A stretch of DNA of 23,092 nt, from the NCBI GenBank assembly GCA_900544425.1, contig UQUX01000015.1, positions 1 to 23,092 of the forward strand, given 5' to 3'. The position numbers and the translations under genes were made by a program. This DNA is from an uncultured Collinsella sp. Lineage in GTDB: Bacteria > Actinomycetota > Coriobacteriia > Coriobacteriales > Coriobacteriaceae. Numbering within the stretch: position 1 is the stretch's first letter; each line of letters opens with the position of its first letter. Under the pieces are notes generated by a model that saw only the letters and a list, made by a program, of their open reading frames with translations, had not been told where the DNA came from and searched no databases. This document shows positions 8,126 through 15,874 of this stretch, one piece after another.

Positions 8126-9229
8126 ATGAGCGACAGCAAACATGTGACGTATGAGGACGCCGGCGTCGATACCGCCGAGGGCGGCCGCGCCGTCGACGCG
8201 ATTAAGCAGATGGTCAAGGACACTAACCGCCCCGAGGTTATCGGCGGCATCGGTGGCTTTGGTGGCCTGTTCTCGGCCGCCGCACTTAAGGATATGGAAG
8301 ACCCGATCCTGATCAGCGGCACCGACGGCGTGGGCACCAAGCTCGTGCTCGCCCAGATTATGGACCGTCACGAGACGGTGGGCCAGGACCTAGTTGCTAT
8401 GTGCGTCAACGACATTCTGGCTTCGGGCGCCGAGCCGCTGTTCTTCCTGGACTATGTTGCCATCGGTCACATCGAGGCCGAGCACATGGCAAAGATCATC
8501 AAGGGCGTGGCCGACGGCTGCAAGCTCGCGGGTTGCGCGCTCGTGGGCGGCGAGATGGCCGAGCACCCGGGCGTTATGGCTCCTGCCGACTACGACCTTG
8601 CCGGCTTTACCGTGGGCGTCGTCGACCGTCCCAAGATGCTCGACCCCGCAAACGTCCGCCCGGGCGATGTGATCCTGGGCCTGCCTTCTACCGGCGTGCA
8701 CTCCAACGGCTACTCGCTCGTGCGAAAAGTCATCGGCGTCGACGGCATTAAGCCGGGCACGCCCGAGGCCGCCGCTAAGGCCGAGGAGCTGAGCCGCCCG
8801 CTCGAGGAACTCGGCGGCGCATCGCTGGCAGACGCCCTGCTGGCTCCCACGCGCATCTACGTCAAGCCGATTCTGGAGCTGCTGCGCGGCGGCGCCAACG
8901 TGCACGCTATTGCCCACATCACTGGCGGCGGTATTACCGAGAACCTCAACCGCGCGCTCGCCGACGACGTCGACGCTGTGGTCACCCGCAACGGTGCCGA
9001 GATGGGCTGGGACGTTCCGCCCGTCATCACCTATGTGTCGCGCCAGGCCGAGCTTGCGCCCAACGAGGCGTGCAAGACCTTCAACATGGGCGTTGGCCTG
9101 TGCCTGATCGTCGCCCCCGAGGACGAGGTCGCGGTTACCGAGGCCCTGATCGCGCTGGGCGAGAAGCCGTTCCGCGTGGGCGAGTGCGTCGAGGGTTCCG
9201 GTAAGGTCGTGTACTCCGATGAGCGCTAA
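8126..9229 (+). CDS. purM: Phosphoribosylformylglycinamidine cyclo-ligase (AIR synthetase) PurM
   Basis: PurM closes the imidazole ring: FGAM and ATP give aminoimidazole ribotide. The 367-residue product is somewhat longer than the usual 345 or so. Visible motifs are YEDAGVDTAEGGRAVDAIK near the N-terminus, the ATP/substrate loop GTDGVGTKLVLA, VAMCVNDILASGAEPLFFLDY, ALVGGEMAEHPGVM, VILGLPSTGVHSNGYSLVRK and AHITGGGITENLNRAL. ATG 8126 has GAGAGGAAGG immediately upstream. The 156-nt gap from purF contains the 43-nt terminator-like repeat, so purM may have its own promoter. The stop overlaps the purN start by 11 nt, implying translational coupling. Confidence 0.97.
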   Translation: MSDSKHVTYEDAGVDTAEGGRAVDAIKQMVKDTNRPEVIGGIGGFGGLFSAAALKDMEDPILISGTDGVGTKLVLAQIMDRHETVGQDLVAMCVNDILASGAEPLFFLDYVAIGHIEAEHMAKIIKGVADGCKLAGCALVGGEMAEHPGVMAPADYDLAGFTVGVVDRPKMLDPANVRPGDVILGLPSTGVHSNGYSLVRKVIGVDGIKPGTPEAAAKAEELSRPLEELGGASLADALLAPTRIYVKPILELLRGGANVHAIAHITGGGITENLNRALADDVDAVVTRNGAEMGWDVPPVITYVSRQAELAPNEACKTFNMGVGLCLIVAPEDEVAVTEALIALGEKPFRVGECVEGSGKVVYSDER

Positions 9230-9920
9230 CGAGCAGATGGCTGCTGCCGAGGGCCTGGGCTTTGTGCCCTACACCCGTCCGACCGGCACCGATACGGCCG
9301 AGCCGCTCAAGATCGGTGTGCTCATCAGCGGTTCGGGTACTAACCTGCAGGCGCTGATCGATCTGATCGCTGCCGGCAAGCTCAACGCTTCGATTGAGCT
9401 TGTGGTGTCGAGCCGTCCTTCGGCTAAGGGTTTGCAGCGCGCTGAGCACGCGGGCATCCAGACGCTCACACTGTCCAAGGATGTCTATGCCGACCCTATT
9501 GCCGCCGACGAGATCATCGCGCACGAGCTTCTCGAGCGCGGCTGCGAGTATGTGGTCATGGCCGGCTACATGCGCATGGTGCACACGCCGCTGCTGGCGG
9601 CGTTTCCCAACCGCGTGGTCAACTTGCATCCGGCGCTGCTGCCGAGCTTTACCGGTGCCCATGCGATCGACGATGCGTTTGCTCGCGGCGTCAAGGTGAC
9701 TGGCGTGACCGTGCACTTTGCCAACGAGATCTACGACAACGGCCCCATCATCGCCCAGCGCGCGCTCGCTGTCGAGGAAGGTTGGGATGTCGACACGCTC
9801 GAGGAGCACATCCACGCGATTGAGCACGTGCTGTATCCCGAGGTTGTTCAGATGCTCGCCGACGGCCGCGTCCACGTGCTGGAGAGCGGCAAGGTCGCAA
9901 TTGACGCGCCTCGCGGCTAG
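9219..9920 (+). CDS. purN: Phosphoribosylglycinamide formyltransferase PurN
   Basis: PurN transfers a formyl group from 10-formyltetrahydrofolate to GAR. The 233-residue product has about 30 extra N-terminal residues before the core starts at LKIGVLISGSGTNLQAL. The catalytic Asn and His lie in VNLHPALLPSFTGAH and the Asp in EIYDNGPI; MAGYMRMV and GVTVHFAN are also typical. The start ATG lies inside the purM end (11-nt overlap). An ATG-free stretch up to the core makes the long form likely, although its N-terminus looks non-conserved. purM-purN overlap is common in purine operons. A strong terminator follows at 9953. Confidence 0.95.
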   Translation: MSANEQMAAAEGLGFVPYTRPTGTDTAEPLKIGVLISGSGTNLQALIDLIAAGKLNASIELVVSSRPSAKGLQRAEHAGIQTLTLSKDVYADPIAADEIIAHELLERGCEYVVMAGYMRMVHTPLLAAFPNRVVNLHPALLPSFTGAHAIDDAFARGVKVTGVTVHFANEIYDNGPIIAQRALAVEEGWDVDTLEEHIHAIEHVLYPEVVQMLADGRVHVLESGKVAIDAPRG

Positions 9921-9952
9921 CGGCGCACAGTACAATTTAGCCGAGTAGTCAG

Positions 9953-9995
9953 GGTGGTCATTGGCGCCAAGGCGCGCGTGGCCACCTTTTGTTTT
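9953..9995 (+). terminator. Rho-independent terminator of purMN
   Basis: GGTGGTCA (9953-9960) pairs with TGGCCACC (9979-9986) with one G-U pair. An inner GGCGCC-rich hairpin and TTTTGTTTT (9987-9995) follow. A TACAAT at 9930-9935 between the stop and this stem may be chance, or the -10 of a very short leader RNA. Confidence 0.75.
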
Positions 9996-10072
9996 GGGTA
10001 GTCATCGGGAACGGTCTTTAACGACTGGTCATTCAGGAACGTCGCAGGTGACTAGATGAGAGAGGTGAGCGC

Positions 10073-10537
10073 ATGGCGGATAACGAAGCGCTGTTTACGC
10101 CTGAGCTGGTGTTTTTTGATTGGGAGTGCACAACGCCGGATGAGGTGTTTGCGCGGCTTGAGGGCGAGCTTGCCCCGCGCGGCTACATTGCGTCCGGTTG
10201 GCTCGACGCCGTTCGCACGCGCGAGGATGCCTATCCCACGGGTCTTGCCATGCCGGCGGCAAACATTGCCATTCCGCATACCGATCCGGGGTTTGTGGCC
10301 AAGCCCTATATCGCGGTGGTGAAGCCCGCCGCGCCCGTGACATTTAACGCTATGGCTGGCATGGGCGCTCCGGTGCCGGCGCAGATCGTCATCAATTTGG
10401 GTATTGCCGAGCCGGGCGGCCAGGTCGAGGCCCTGCAGGCACTCATGAACATCTTTATGGGCGCCGATGCCGCAGCCGACGTGCTCGGCCAGACCACGCC
10501 CCAGGGCATGGTCGACGCCATCCGCCGTCACTTCTAA
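10073..10537 (+). CDS. PTS EIIA, galactitol/fructose type, stand-alone
   Basis: This is a cytosolic phosphocarrier domain of the PTS EIIA-2 family (PF00359). It accepts phosphate from HPr on a His and passes it to an EIIB. The 154-residue product has the active-site motif NIAIPHTDPG with His69. The IAIPHTDP form resembles galactitol-type GatA proteins more than fructose-type ones. Other family marks are YPTGLAMP just before it and a C-terminal helix (GQVEALQALMNIFMG). ATG 10073 follows GAGAGGTGAG. No EIIB, EIIC, HPr or sugar enzyme gene is linked, so it may serve a PTS encoded elsewhere or act as a regulator. Which one cannot be decided here. Confidence 0.82.
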   Translation: MADNEALFTPELVFFDWECTTPDEVFARLEGELAPRGYIASGWLDAVRTREDAYPTGLAMPAANIAIPHTDPGFVAKPYIAVVKPAAPVTFNAMAGMGAPVPAQIVINLGIAEPGGQVEALQALMNIFMGADAAADVLGQTTPQGMVDAIRRHF

Positions 10538-10555
10538 GGTGGGGCTGAGTCGGCA

Positions 10556-10640
10556 CTTGGGGACTGTCCCTAACTGCCGGCTGCCAGAGCTGTCCCCTTT
10601 GCACCAAAATGGTGCAGATTAACCTGTCCCCCATGCACCA
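10556..10640. repeat. Cluster of GGGGACAG-family palindromes before the PPIase gene
   Basis: TGGGGACTGTCCC lies near 10558-10570. GCTGTCCCC follows at 10589-10597, and a perfect hairpin TGCACCA-aaa-TGGTGCA at 10600-10616. CCTGTCCCCCATGCACCA closes the cluster at 10623-10640. On the minus strand this reads as two successive GGGGACAG cores. It fills most of the 170-nt gap between the EIIA gene and the PPIase promoter. Confidence 0.65.
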
Positions 10641-10666
10641 AGCGTGCCGCGGGGGCTGCGTTGTGA

Positions 10667-10672
10667 CACAAT
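10667..10672 (+). promoter_or_regulatory. Putative -10 of the PPIase gene
   Basis: CACAAT lies 35 nt upstream of ATG 10708. It resembles the TACAAT and TATAAT hexamers found before other genes in this window. There is no convincing -35. Confidence 0.3.
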
Positions 10673-10707
10673 GGCGTTTGTTCGATTCGTTATGCGAAAG
10701 GCCAACT

Positions 10708-11928
10708 ATGGCAAATAAGAAAAAGAACTCCGAGGCCGCGCCGACGCCCGAGCAGCAGGCCCGCGCTGCCTCCAGCTCTCGCAAGAAGCAGCGCAAGACG
10801 TACGTGTCTAAGACCGTCAAGATCGTCCTGGTGGTCATCGGCGTGCTGGCGATGCTGCTTTCCGTCTCGGCGATGGCGTGCTCCGGCCTTATGTCGCAGG
10901 CCGAGGACACCTCGGGCTACAAGCTGACCGGCGGTGTTGCTGCAACTATCAACGGCACCAACCTCACCGAGGACACCGTGACCAAGCAGATTATGAGCAT
11001 GCGCACGTCCTACGGCTACACCAAGGATGAGGATTGGGCGCAGTATCTGGTTGACAACGACCTCACGCCCAAGAAGTACCGCAAGCAGCTCATCGACTCC
11101 TACACGCAGCAGATTCTGCTTCAGCAGGCACAGAAGGAGAACGGCGTGACGGTGTCGGACGAGGAGGTCGAGAAGGCTTGGAAGGACGCGTGCAAGAGCG
11201 CGGGCGGTGCCAAGGCCTTTAAGAAGACCCTCAAGACCTACGGCTATACCGAGGACACCTACAAGGATTCGCTCAAGGAGAGCCTGGCGCAGCAGAAACT
11301 CAAGGATGCCGTGGCGCCCACCAGCAAGCCCAAGGACAGCGAGATCGTCGATTACATCAACGAGAACCTGTCTAACTACAACGATGCTCGCCGCTCGTCG
11401 AACATCCTGATCAAGGTTGATTCCGACGCTTCCGACGAGGACAAGGCTGCCGCCAAGGCCAAGGCACAGGAGTGCCTGGACAAGATCAACTCCGGTGAGC
11501 TGAGCTTTGAGGACGCCGTTGAGCAGTACTCCGAGGACACCGGTTCCAAGGAGAAGAAGGGCGATGTGGGCTGGGATAAGCTCACCACCTTCGTCGACAG
11601 CTACCAGACGGCGCTCGAGGGGCTCAACAAGGGCGACGTGAGCGAAGTCGTCGAGTCGACCTATGGTTACCACATCATCAAGTGCACCGACTACTTCCAT
11701 GTCGATAATCAGGTCGATGACATCAACCAGGTGCCCAAGGACATCAAAAAGTACGTCTCCAACGTGGTGAAGACGCAAGCGGCCAGCACCGCGTACAGCG
11801 AGTGGCTGGAGCAGTACAAGAAGGATGCCGACATCACCGTTAATCCCATGCCCAAAGACGTGCCATACAACGTCAGCCTGAAGGGCGTCACCAAGAGCTC
11901 GACCGACGATTCGTCGACGACTGAGTAA
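10708..11928 (+). CDS. Membrane-anchored parvulin-type peptidyl-prolyl isomerase (PrsA/SurA-like)
   Basis: This is a probable extracytoplasmic folding catalyst and chaperone. The 406-residue product has a cytoplasmic N-terminus of about 35 residues rich in Lys, Ala and Gln, and one hydrophobic segment at about 37-58 (VKIVLVVIGVLAMLLSVSAM). A SurA-N-like helical region follows at about 75-225 (ATINGTNLTEDTVTKQI, KQLIDSYTQQILLQQAQ), then a rotamase domain at about 228-330 (RSSNILIKV, ELSFEDAVEQYSEDTGS, GDVGW, YGYHIIKC). The tail is Ser/Thr/Asp-rich. Cys59 follows the membrane segment, but MAC-S is a poor lipobox, so a transmembrane anchor is more likely than a lipoprotein. ATG 10708 is preferred, with GAAAGG upstream; the in-frame ATG at 10609 lies inside the palindrome cluster. 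Confidence 0.87.
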   Translation: MANKKKNSEAAPTPEQQARAASSSRKKQRKTYVSKTVKIVLVVIGVLAMLLSVSAMACSGLMSQAEDTSGYKLTGGVAATINGTNLTEDTVTKQIMSMRTSYGYTKDEDWAQYLVDNDLTPKKYRKQLIDSYTQQILLQQAQKENGVTVSDEEVEKAWKDACKSAGGAKAFKKTLKTYGYTEDTYKDSLKESLAQQKLKDAVAPTSKPKDSEIVDYINENLSNYNDARRSSNILIKVDSDASDEDKAAAKAKAQECLDKINSGELSFEDAVEQYSEDTGSKEKKGDVGWDKLTTFVDSYQTALEGLNKGDVSEVVESTYGYHIIKCTDYFHVDNQVDDINQVPKDIKKYVSNVVKTQAASTAYSEWLEQYKKDADITVNPMPKDVPYNVSLKGVTKSSTDDSSTTE

Positions 11929-11982
11929 TCATGGGGCGGTGCTCGCGTGAGTGCCGCCCATGCTATTAGAGAGGATTTGCAG

Positions 11983-12426
11983 ATGACCAACGAAGAGCTG
12001 CAGAAGGAAATGATCGCGGCCATGAAGGCCAAGGACAAGGTTCGCCTGTCCATCATTCGCCAGGTTAAGGCCGAGGTGAAGAATATCGAGGTCAATGAGC
12101 GCCGCGATGTGACCGAGGAAGACGTCAACAGCATGATCAAGCGTCTGATCAAGCAGACGAGCGAGACGCTGGAGATGTCCATCAAGGCCGGCACCGACCA
12201 GGAGCGCACCGACAATCTGACCGAGCAGGTCAAGATTCTGGAGAGCCTGCTGCCCGCGCAGGTTTCGGGCGAGGAGCTCGAGGCCCTGATCGAGCAGGTT
12301 ATCGCCGAGCTGGGTGCCACGTCCAAGAAGCAGATGGGCCAGGTCATGGGCGCGCTGGGCAAGGCCACCGGCGGCAACTTCGATAAGCCTGCGGCTGCCA
12401 AGATTGTTGGCGCAAAGCTTGCGTAA
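11983..12426 (+). CDS. YqeY / GatB_Yqey-domain protein
   Basis: This 147-residue protein matches the usual length and pattern of the YqeY family (PF09424), which is related to the tail domain of GatB and GlnRS and is thought to aid tRNA recognition; its exact role is not settled. Landmarks are the N-terminal helix (ELQKEMIAAMKAKDKVRLS), the IRQVKAEVKNIE stretch, and a C-terminal domain with LPAQVSGEELEALIEQVI and KKQMGQVMGAL. ATG 11983 follows AGAGAGGA; the longer reading from 11947 starts in the intergenic spacer. It lies 54 nt after the PPIase stop and could share its transcript. Confidence 0.92.
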   Translation: MTNEELQKEMIAAMKAKDKVRLSIIRQVKAEVKNIEVNERRDVTEEDVNSMIKRLIKQTSETLEMSIKAGTDQERTDNLTEQVKILESLLPAQVSGEELEALIEQVIAELGATSKKQMGQVMGALGKATGGNFDKPAAAKIVGAKLA

Positions 12427-12429
12427 TTT

Positions 12430-12457
12430 GTTACGCGGTTTTACCAAACCGCGTAAC
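12430..12457. repeat. Perfect 12-bp hairpin just after yqeY
   Basis: GTTACGCGGTTT (12430-12441) and AAACCGCGTAAC (12446-12457) form a perfect 12-bp stem with a 4-nt loop, three bases after the stop. No T-tract follows, so it may protect the mRNA 3' end or assist the terminator further down. Confidence 0.65.
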
Positions 12458-12470
12458 GGCTCGACGCTGC

Positions 12471-12569
12471 AAACCCGTACACACGGCAATCTGACGTTCA
12501 ATTTCAAGGGCGCGACCATAAGGTCTGCGCCCTTTCATTTCACGTCACCTTGCTCGCGTGTACGGGTTT
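12471..12569 (+). terminator. Nested stem-loop with intrinsic terminator downstream of yqeY
   Basis: The inner hairpin AAGGGCGC-GACC (12506-12517) pairs with GGTC-t-GCGCCCTT (12522-12534) and is followed by TTCATTTCA, a plausible rho-independent terminator. It is enclosed by distant complementary arms AAACCCGTACAC (12471-12482) and GTGTACGGGTTT (12558-12569). The outer arms could form a competing or protective stem. Confidence 0.65.
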
Positions 12570-12624
12570 TCGCTGACTTATGCTCAACAAGGGCGGTTGG
12601 AGGAAGGGCGTCCCCCGCGGGCGC

Positions 12625-12689
12625 TCATTGGGGACGGGCTTAAATGAGTGCCCAATGAGCAGGTACTCATTTAAGTCTGTCCCCAATGA
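12625..12689. repeat. GGGGACAG-family palindrome with 25-bp arms
   Basis: Arms 12625-12649 and 12665-12689 are complementary over 25 positions, with only two sites that would be G-U pairs. Both arms carry the TCATTGGGGAC outer part and end in TTAAATGAGT. The spacer is 15 nt. It lies between the yqeY terminator and the ABC operon promoter. Confidence 0.75.
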
Positions 12690-12755
12690 CTAGGTGGAAG
12701 GTTGCGGGTTCTTTACGGGAATGTAGTGTGGGCTGCGGAAACGCGGTTCTTTCCG

Positions 12756-12761
12756 TACAAT
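12756..12761 (+). promoter_or_regulatory. Putative -10 of the amino acid ABC transporter operon
   Basis: TACAAT lies 35 nt before the ATPase start, and AGGGAAGGGA is the ribosome binding site. No clear -35 is seen. Confidence 0.4.
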
Positions 12762-12796
12762 AGTTCAACTCGTGTAAACGCAGGGAAGGGACATTC

Positions 12797-13528
12797 ATGG
12801 CAGACATGATCGAGATCAAGCATCTCAACAAGTACTTTGGCGACCTGCATGTGCTCAAAGATATCAATCTCACCGTCAAGCGCGGCGAGAAGCTCGTAAT
12901 GATCGGGCCTTCCGGCTCGGGTAAGTCGACGCTCATCCGTTGCGTCGATTATCTGGAGGAGCCCACGTCGGGCGAGGTCGTCATCGACGGTACGCCGCTC
13001 ACCAAAAAGAATCACCTGGAGATGGCTCGCAAGTATAGTTCCATGGTGTTTCAGCAGTTCAACCTGTATCCCAACATGACGGTGCTGGGCAACCTGACGC
13101 TCGCGCCCATCAAGCTACAAAAGAAGAGCAAGGAGGAGGCGACCGAGATCGCCATCGCCGCGCTCAAGCGTGTTGGCATGGCGCATAAGGCCGGCGAGTA
13201 TCCGCAGAATCTCTCGGGCGGCCAGCAGCAACGCATCGCCATCGCCCGTGCCCTGTGCACCAAGCAGCCCATCATCCTGTTTGACGAGCCGACCTCGGCG
13301 CTCGACCCCGAGATGGTCCAGGAGGTTCTGGACGTTATGATTGAGCTCGCGCAGGAGGATATCACCATGATCTGCGTGACGCATGAGATGGGCTTTGCGC
13401 GCCAGGTGGCCGACCGCGTCATCTTTATGGAGGACGGCCGCATTCTGGAGGAGGGCACGCCCGAGCACTTCTTCGATAACCCCGAGAACCCGCGCTGCCG
13501 CGAGTTCCTGTCCAAGATTCTGCACTAG
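12797..13528 (+). CDS. Polar amino acid ABC transporter ATP-binding protein (GlnQ-like)
   Basis: This cytosolic ATPase subunit powers a polar amino acid importer. The 243-residue length is typical of GlnQ/ArtM. Walker A GPSGSGKST is at 37-45, the Q-loop in MVFQQFNLYPNMTVL at about 83-97, the signature LSGGQQQR at 139-146, Walker B IILFDEPTSALDPE at about 159-172, and the switch His196 in CVTHEMGFA. The start follows AGGGAAGGG. It is the first gene of an operon with its receptor 8 nt downstream and two permeases. Confidence 0.95.
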   Translation: MADMIEIKHLNKYFGDLHVLKDINLTVKRGEKLVMIGPSGSGKSTLIRCVDYLEEPTSGEVVIDGTPLTKKNHLEMARKYSSMVFQQFNLYPNMTVLGNLTLAPIKLQKKSKEEATEIAIAALKRVGMAHKAGEYPQNLSGGQQQRIAIARALCTKQPIILFDEPTSALDPEMVQEVLDVMIELAQEDITMICVTHEMGFARQVADRVIFMEDGRILEEGTPEHFFDNPENPRCREFLSKILH

Positions 13529-13536
13529 GCGCGGTG

Positions 13537-14412
13537 ATGGACATGACGGATATGACGAGGGCGGCCGTGTCGCGCCGTCACTTTTTGCAGCTGGCTGGCG
13601 CCGGCATGCTTGCGCTGACGGGGACCGCGCTTACCGGTTGCGGCAACTCCACCAGTGGCGAGGGCTCCGACAAGGGGTCCAAGCTTGCGGCCATCAAGTC
13701 GCGTGGCCATCTGAATGCCGGCGTTAAGAAGGACGTTCCCGGTTACGGCTATTACGACACCGCCAAGGGCCGCTTTGAGGGCATGGAGGTCGACCTGTGC
13801 TACCAGATCGCCGCCGCCGTCTTTGGCGTGAGCTACAAGGAGGCCCGTGCCCAGGAACTTGTCGAGTTTACCGACGTAACGCCCAAGACGCGCGGACCGC
13901 TGATCGATAACGGCCAACTTGACGTGGTCGCGGCGACCTACACCATCACCGACGAGCGCAAGAAGAGCTGGGATTTCTCGACGCCGTACCGCACCGACTA
14001 TGTGGGACTCATGGTCAAGAAGCGTTCGGGCTTTACCTCGATTGAGGATCTGGATGGCAAGGTCATTGGTGTGAGCCAGGGTGCCACCACGCAGGGCCTG
14101 ATCGAGCAGATGATCAAGGACAACGGCTTTAGCTGCAAGCCCGAGTTTAGGGCCTTTAGCGGCTACCCCATCATCAAGAGTTCGCTCGACGCCGGCAATA
14201 TCGACGTCTTTGCCATGGACCGCTCCACGCTGGCCGGTTACATGAACGAGACCGTTGAGCTGCTGCAGCCCGAGGTCAAGTTTGGCGAGCAGGGCTACGG
14301 CGTGGCGACCAAGAAAGGCTGCGACCTTTCGGCCGTGGTCGATCAGGTGATTTGCGATCGCCTGGCCGACGGCTGGCTCGACCAAGAGGTCAAGACCTGG
14401 GGTCTTGTATAG
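13537..14412 (+). CDS. Amino acid ABC transporter substrate-binding lipoprotein with Tat-like signal
   Basis: This extracytoplasmic receptor captures the amino acid for the adjacent transporter (PF00497 family, glutamate/glutamine type). The 291-residue product begins with a twin-arginine signal, SRRHFLQLAG (Arg13-Arg14), a short hydrophobic stretch and a lipobox LTGC (Cys35). It is therefore probably folded before export by Tat and then lipid-anchored. The mature part shows GHLNAGVKKDVPGYGYYD, FEGMEVDLCYQIAAA, DVVAATYTITDERKKSWDFS, YVGLMVKK, DLDGKVIGVSQGATT and IDVFAMDRSTLAGYM. Start choice is uncertain: GTG 13534, ATG 13537, 13543 or 13552 all precede the Arg pair and none has a strong SD sequence. 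Substrate identity cannot be read from the sequence; an acidic amino acid or its amide is a guess from the family. Confidence 0.88.
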   Translation: MDMTDMTRAAVSRRHFLQLAGAGMLALTGTALTGCGNSTSGEGSDKGSKLAAIKSRGHLNAGVKKDVPGYGYYDTAKGRFEGMEVDLCYQIAAAVFGVSYKEARAQELVEFTDVTPKTRGPLIDNGQLDVVAATYTITDERKKSWDFSTPYRTDYVGLMVKKRSGFTSIEDLDGKVIGVSQGATTQGLIEQMIKDNGFSCKPEFRAFSGYPIIKSSLDAGNIDVFAMDRSTLAGYMNETVELLQPEVKFGEQGYGVATKKGCDLSAVVDQVICDRLADGWLDQEVKTWGLV

Positions 14413-14437
14413 GCGCATCGTCCAAGGAAGGAATCAA

Positions 14438-15184
14438 ATGCTCGAAGGATTATTTGACGCCGACCGTTGGTCGACGACATTTCAAAACATGGGGCCCTTC
14501 TGGGAGGGCTTTGGCGTGACGCTACAGGTGGTCGTTGCCGGTCTGCTGCTGTCGCTGGTGCTGGGCACGCTGCTGGGCGTGTTCTCTACCACTCGCTCGC
14601 GCGTGCTGCGCGCCATAAGCCGCGTGTACGTGGAGTTTTACCAGAACACCCCGTTGCCCGTACAGGTGCTCTTTATGTACATGGCCGGTCCGCAGTTTTT
14701 ACAGGCCATAACCGGTGCCGACCAGCCGGTGCGCATCGCGCCGTTCGTGCTGGGCTTCTTGGGCGTGGGTCTGTATCATGCGGCCTACATTTCGGAGGTC
14801 ATCCGCACTGGTATCGAGGCGGTTCCGCGCGGTCAGATGGAGGCGGCCCAGAGCCAGGGCTTCACCCGTGCGCAGGCGTACTGGTACATCGTGCTGCCCC
14901 AGACATTCAAAATCATTCTGCCGCCGCTGTGTAACCAGGCGCTCAACCTGGTCAAGAATACGTCGGTGCTGGCGCTTGTGGCCGGCGGCGACCTTATGTA
15001 CCGTTCCGACAACTTCGTGAGTCTGTACGGTTACCTGCAGGGGTACATCGTCTGCTGCCTTATGTACTTCATCATCTGCTTTCCGCTCGCCATGCTGGTG
15101 CAGTGGCTCGAGCGCCGCTCCAAGGAGCGTCCGCGCGGCGTGAGCCTGGCCGAGCTGGGGCTCGACAACGTAGAGGAGGCCTAG
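14438..15184 (+). CDS. Polar amino acid ABC transporter permease, first subunit
   Basis: This inner-membrane permease has 248 residues, about five hydrophobic segments (VVVAGLLLSLVLGTLLGVF and VRIAPFVLGFLGVGLYHAAY among them) and the BPD coupling loop EVIRTGIEAVPRGQMEAAQ that docks on the ATPase. EFYQNTPLPVQVLFMY is the usual HisM-type motif. ATG 14438 follows AAGGAAGGA; an in-frame ATG at 14405 would overlap the receptor gene. The C-terminal tail is polar (SKERPRGVSLAELG). It pairs with the next gene as a heterodimer. Confidence 0.93.
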   Translation: MLEGLFDADRWSTTFQNMGPFWEGFGVTLQVVVAGLLLSLVLGTLLGVFSTTRSRVLRAISRVYVEFYQNTPLPVQVLFMYMAGPQFLQAITGADQPVRIAPFVLGFLGVGLYHAAYISEVIRTGIEAVPRGQMEAAQSQGFTRAQAYWYIVLPQTFKIILPPLCNQALNLVKNTSVLALVAGGDLMYRSDNFVSLYGYLQGYIVCCLMYFIICFPLAMLVQWLERRSKERPRGVSLAELGLDNVEEA

Positions 15185-15187
15185 CGC

Positions 15188-15826
15188 ATGGAAATCTTCA
15201 ACGCGACCAACCTGCTCTACATTTGGGGCGGCTTTGTTAAGACGATCGAGATCTCGGCGCTGTCGATCTTTTTCTCGCTCATCTTTGGCACGGTGCTGGC
15301 GCTCGTTAAGAGCTATGCGCCCCGCCCGTTCCGTATTTTGGTGAGCGCCTATATCGAGCTGTTCCGTTGCACGCCGAACCTGCTGTGGATCCTGTTTATC
15401 TACTTTACGGTGCAGGGTTTGGACATTGTGATTTCGACCATCGCCTTTACGCTGTTTACCAGCGCTGTTATGGCCGAGATTGTGCGCGGCGGCCTCAACT
15501 CGATTCCGCGTGGCCAGTTTGAGGCAGCGCAGAGCCAGGGCTTCGGCTTCTTTGCCACCATGCGCTACATCATTCTGCCGCAGACGTTTAAGACGATCAT
15601 TCCGGCGCTGTTTAGCCAGTGCACGACCGTCATTAAGGACAGCTCGTATCTTTCGGGTATTAACGTGGCCGAGCTCATGTACACGGCAAACGTCGTGATG
15701 GCCCACGCGATCGACCTATCGCAGGTGCTTATGCTCTACGGCCTGGTGTTTGCGATGTACTTTGTGCTCAACTTTGGTATCTCGCTGCTGGTTCGCGCAT
15801 ATCAGAGGCGAATGGTGGCAGCGTAG
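15188..15826 (+). CDS. Polar amino acid ABC transporter permease, second subunit
   Basis: This 212-residue permease of the His/Glu/Gln/Arg family starts 3 nt after the first permease, with GAGGAGG about 8 nt before the ATG. It carries YIELFRCTPNLLWILFIYF and the EAA-type coupling loop EIVRGGLNSIPRGQFEAAQ. Two similar but distinct permeases imply a heterodimeric channel. The gene ends just before a palindrome (15828-15857) that separates it from the kinase-like gene. Confidence 0.93.
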   Translation: MEIFNATNLLYIWGGFVKTIEISALSIFFSLIFGTVLALVKSYAPRPFRILVSAYIELFRCTPNLLWILFIYFTVQGLDIVISTIAFTLFTSAVMAEIVRGGLNSIPRGQFEAAQSQGFGFFATMRYIILPQTFKTIIPALFSQCTTVIKDSSYLSGINVAELMYTANVVMAHAIDLSQVLMLYGLVFAMYFVLNFGISLLVRAYQRRMVAA

Positions 15827-15827
15827 A

Positions 15828-15857
15828 ATGTGGCAAAGGGACAGCCCCTTTGTCACA
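15828..15857. repeat. GGGACAG-core palindrome after the ABC operon
   Basis: ATGTGGCAAAGGG (15828-15840) is near-complementary to CCCCTTTGTCACAT (15844-15857) around an ACAG centre. It starts directly after the permease stop and lies upstream of the ribosome binding site of the next gene. Confidence 0.6.
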
Positions 15858-15874
15858 TAGAGAAAGGAATCGCG

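Noticed and set aside
9930..9995. Small RNA between a TACAAT box and the purN terminator
   Set aside because: The transcript would be only about 50 nt and mostly the terminator itself; the hexamer alone is not enough support.
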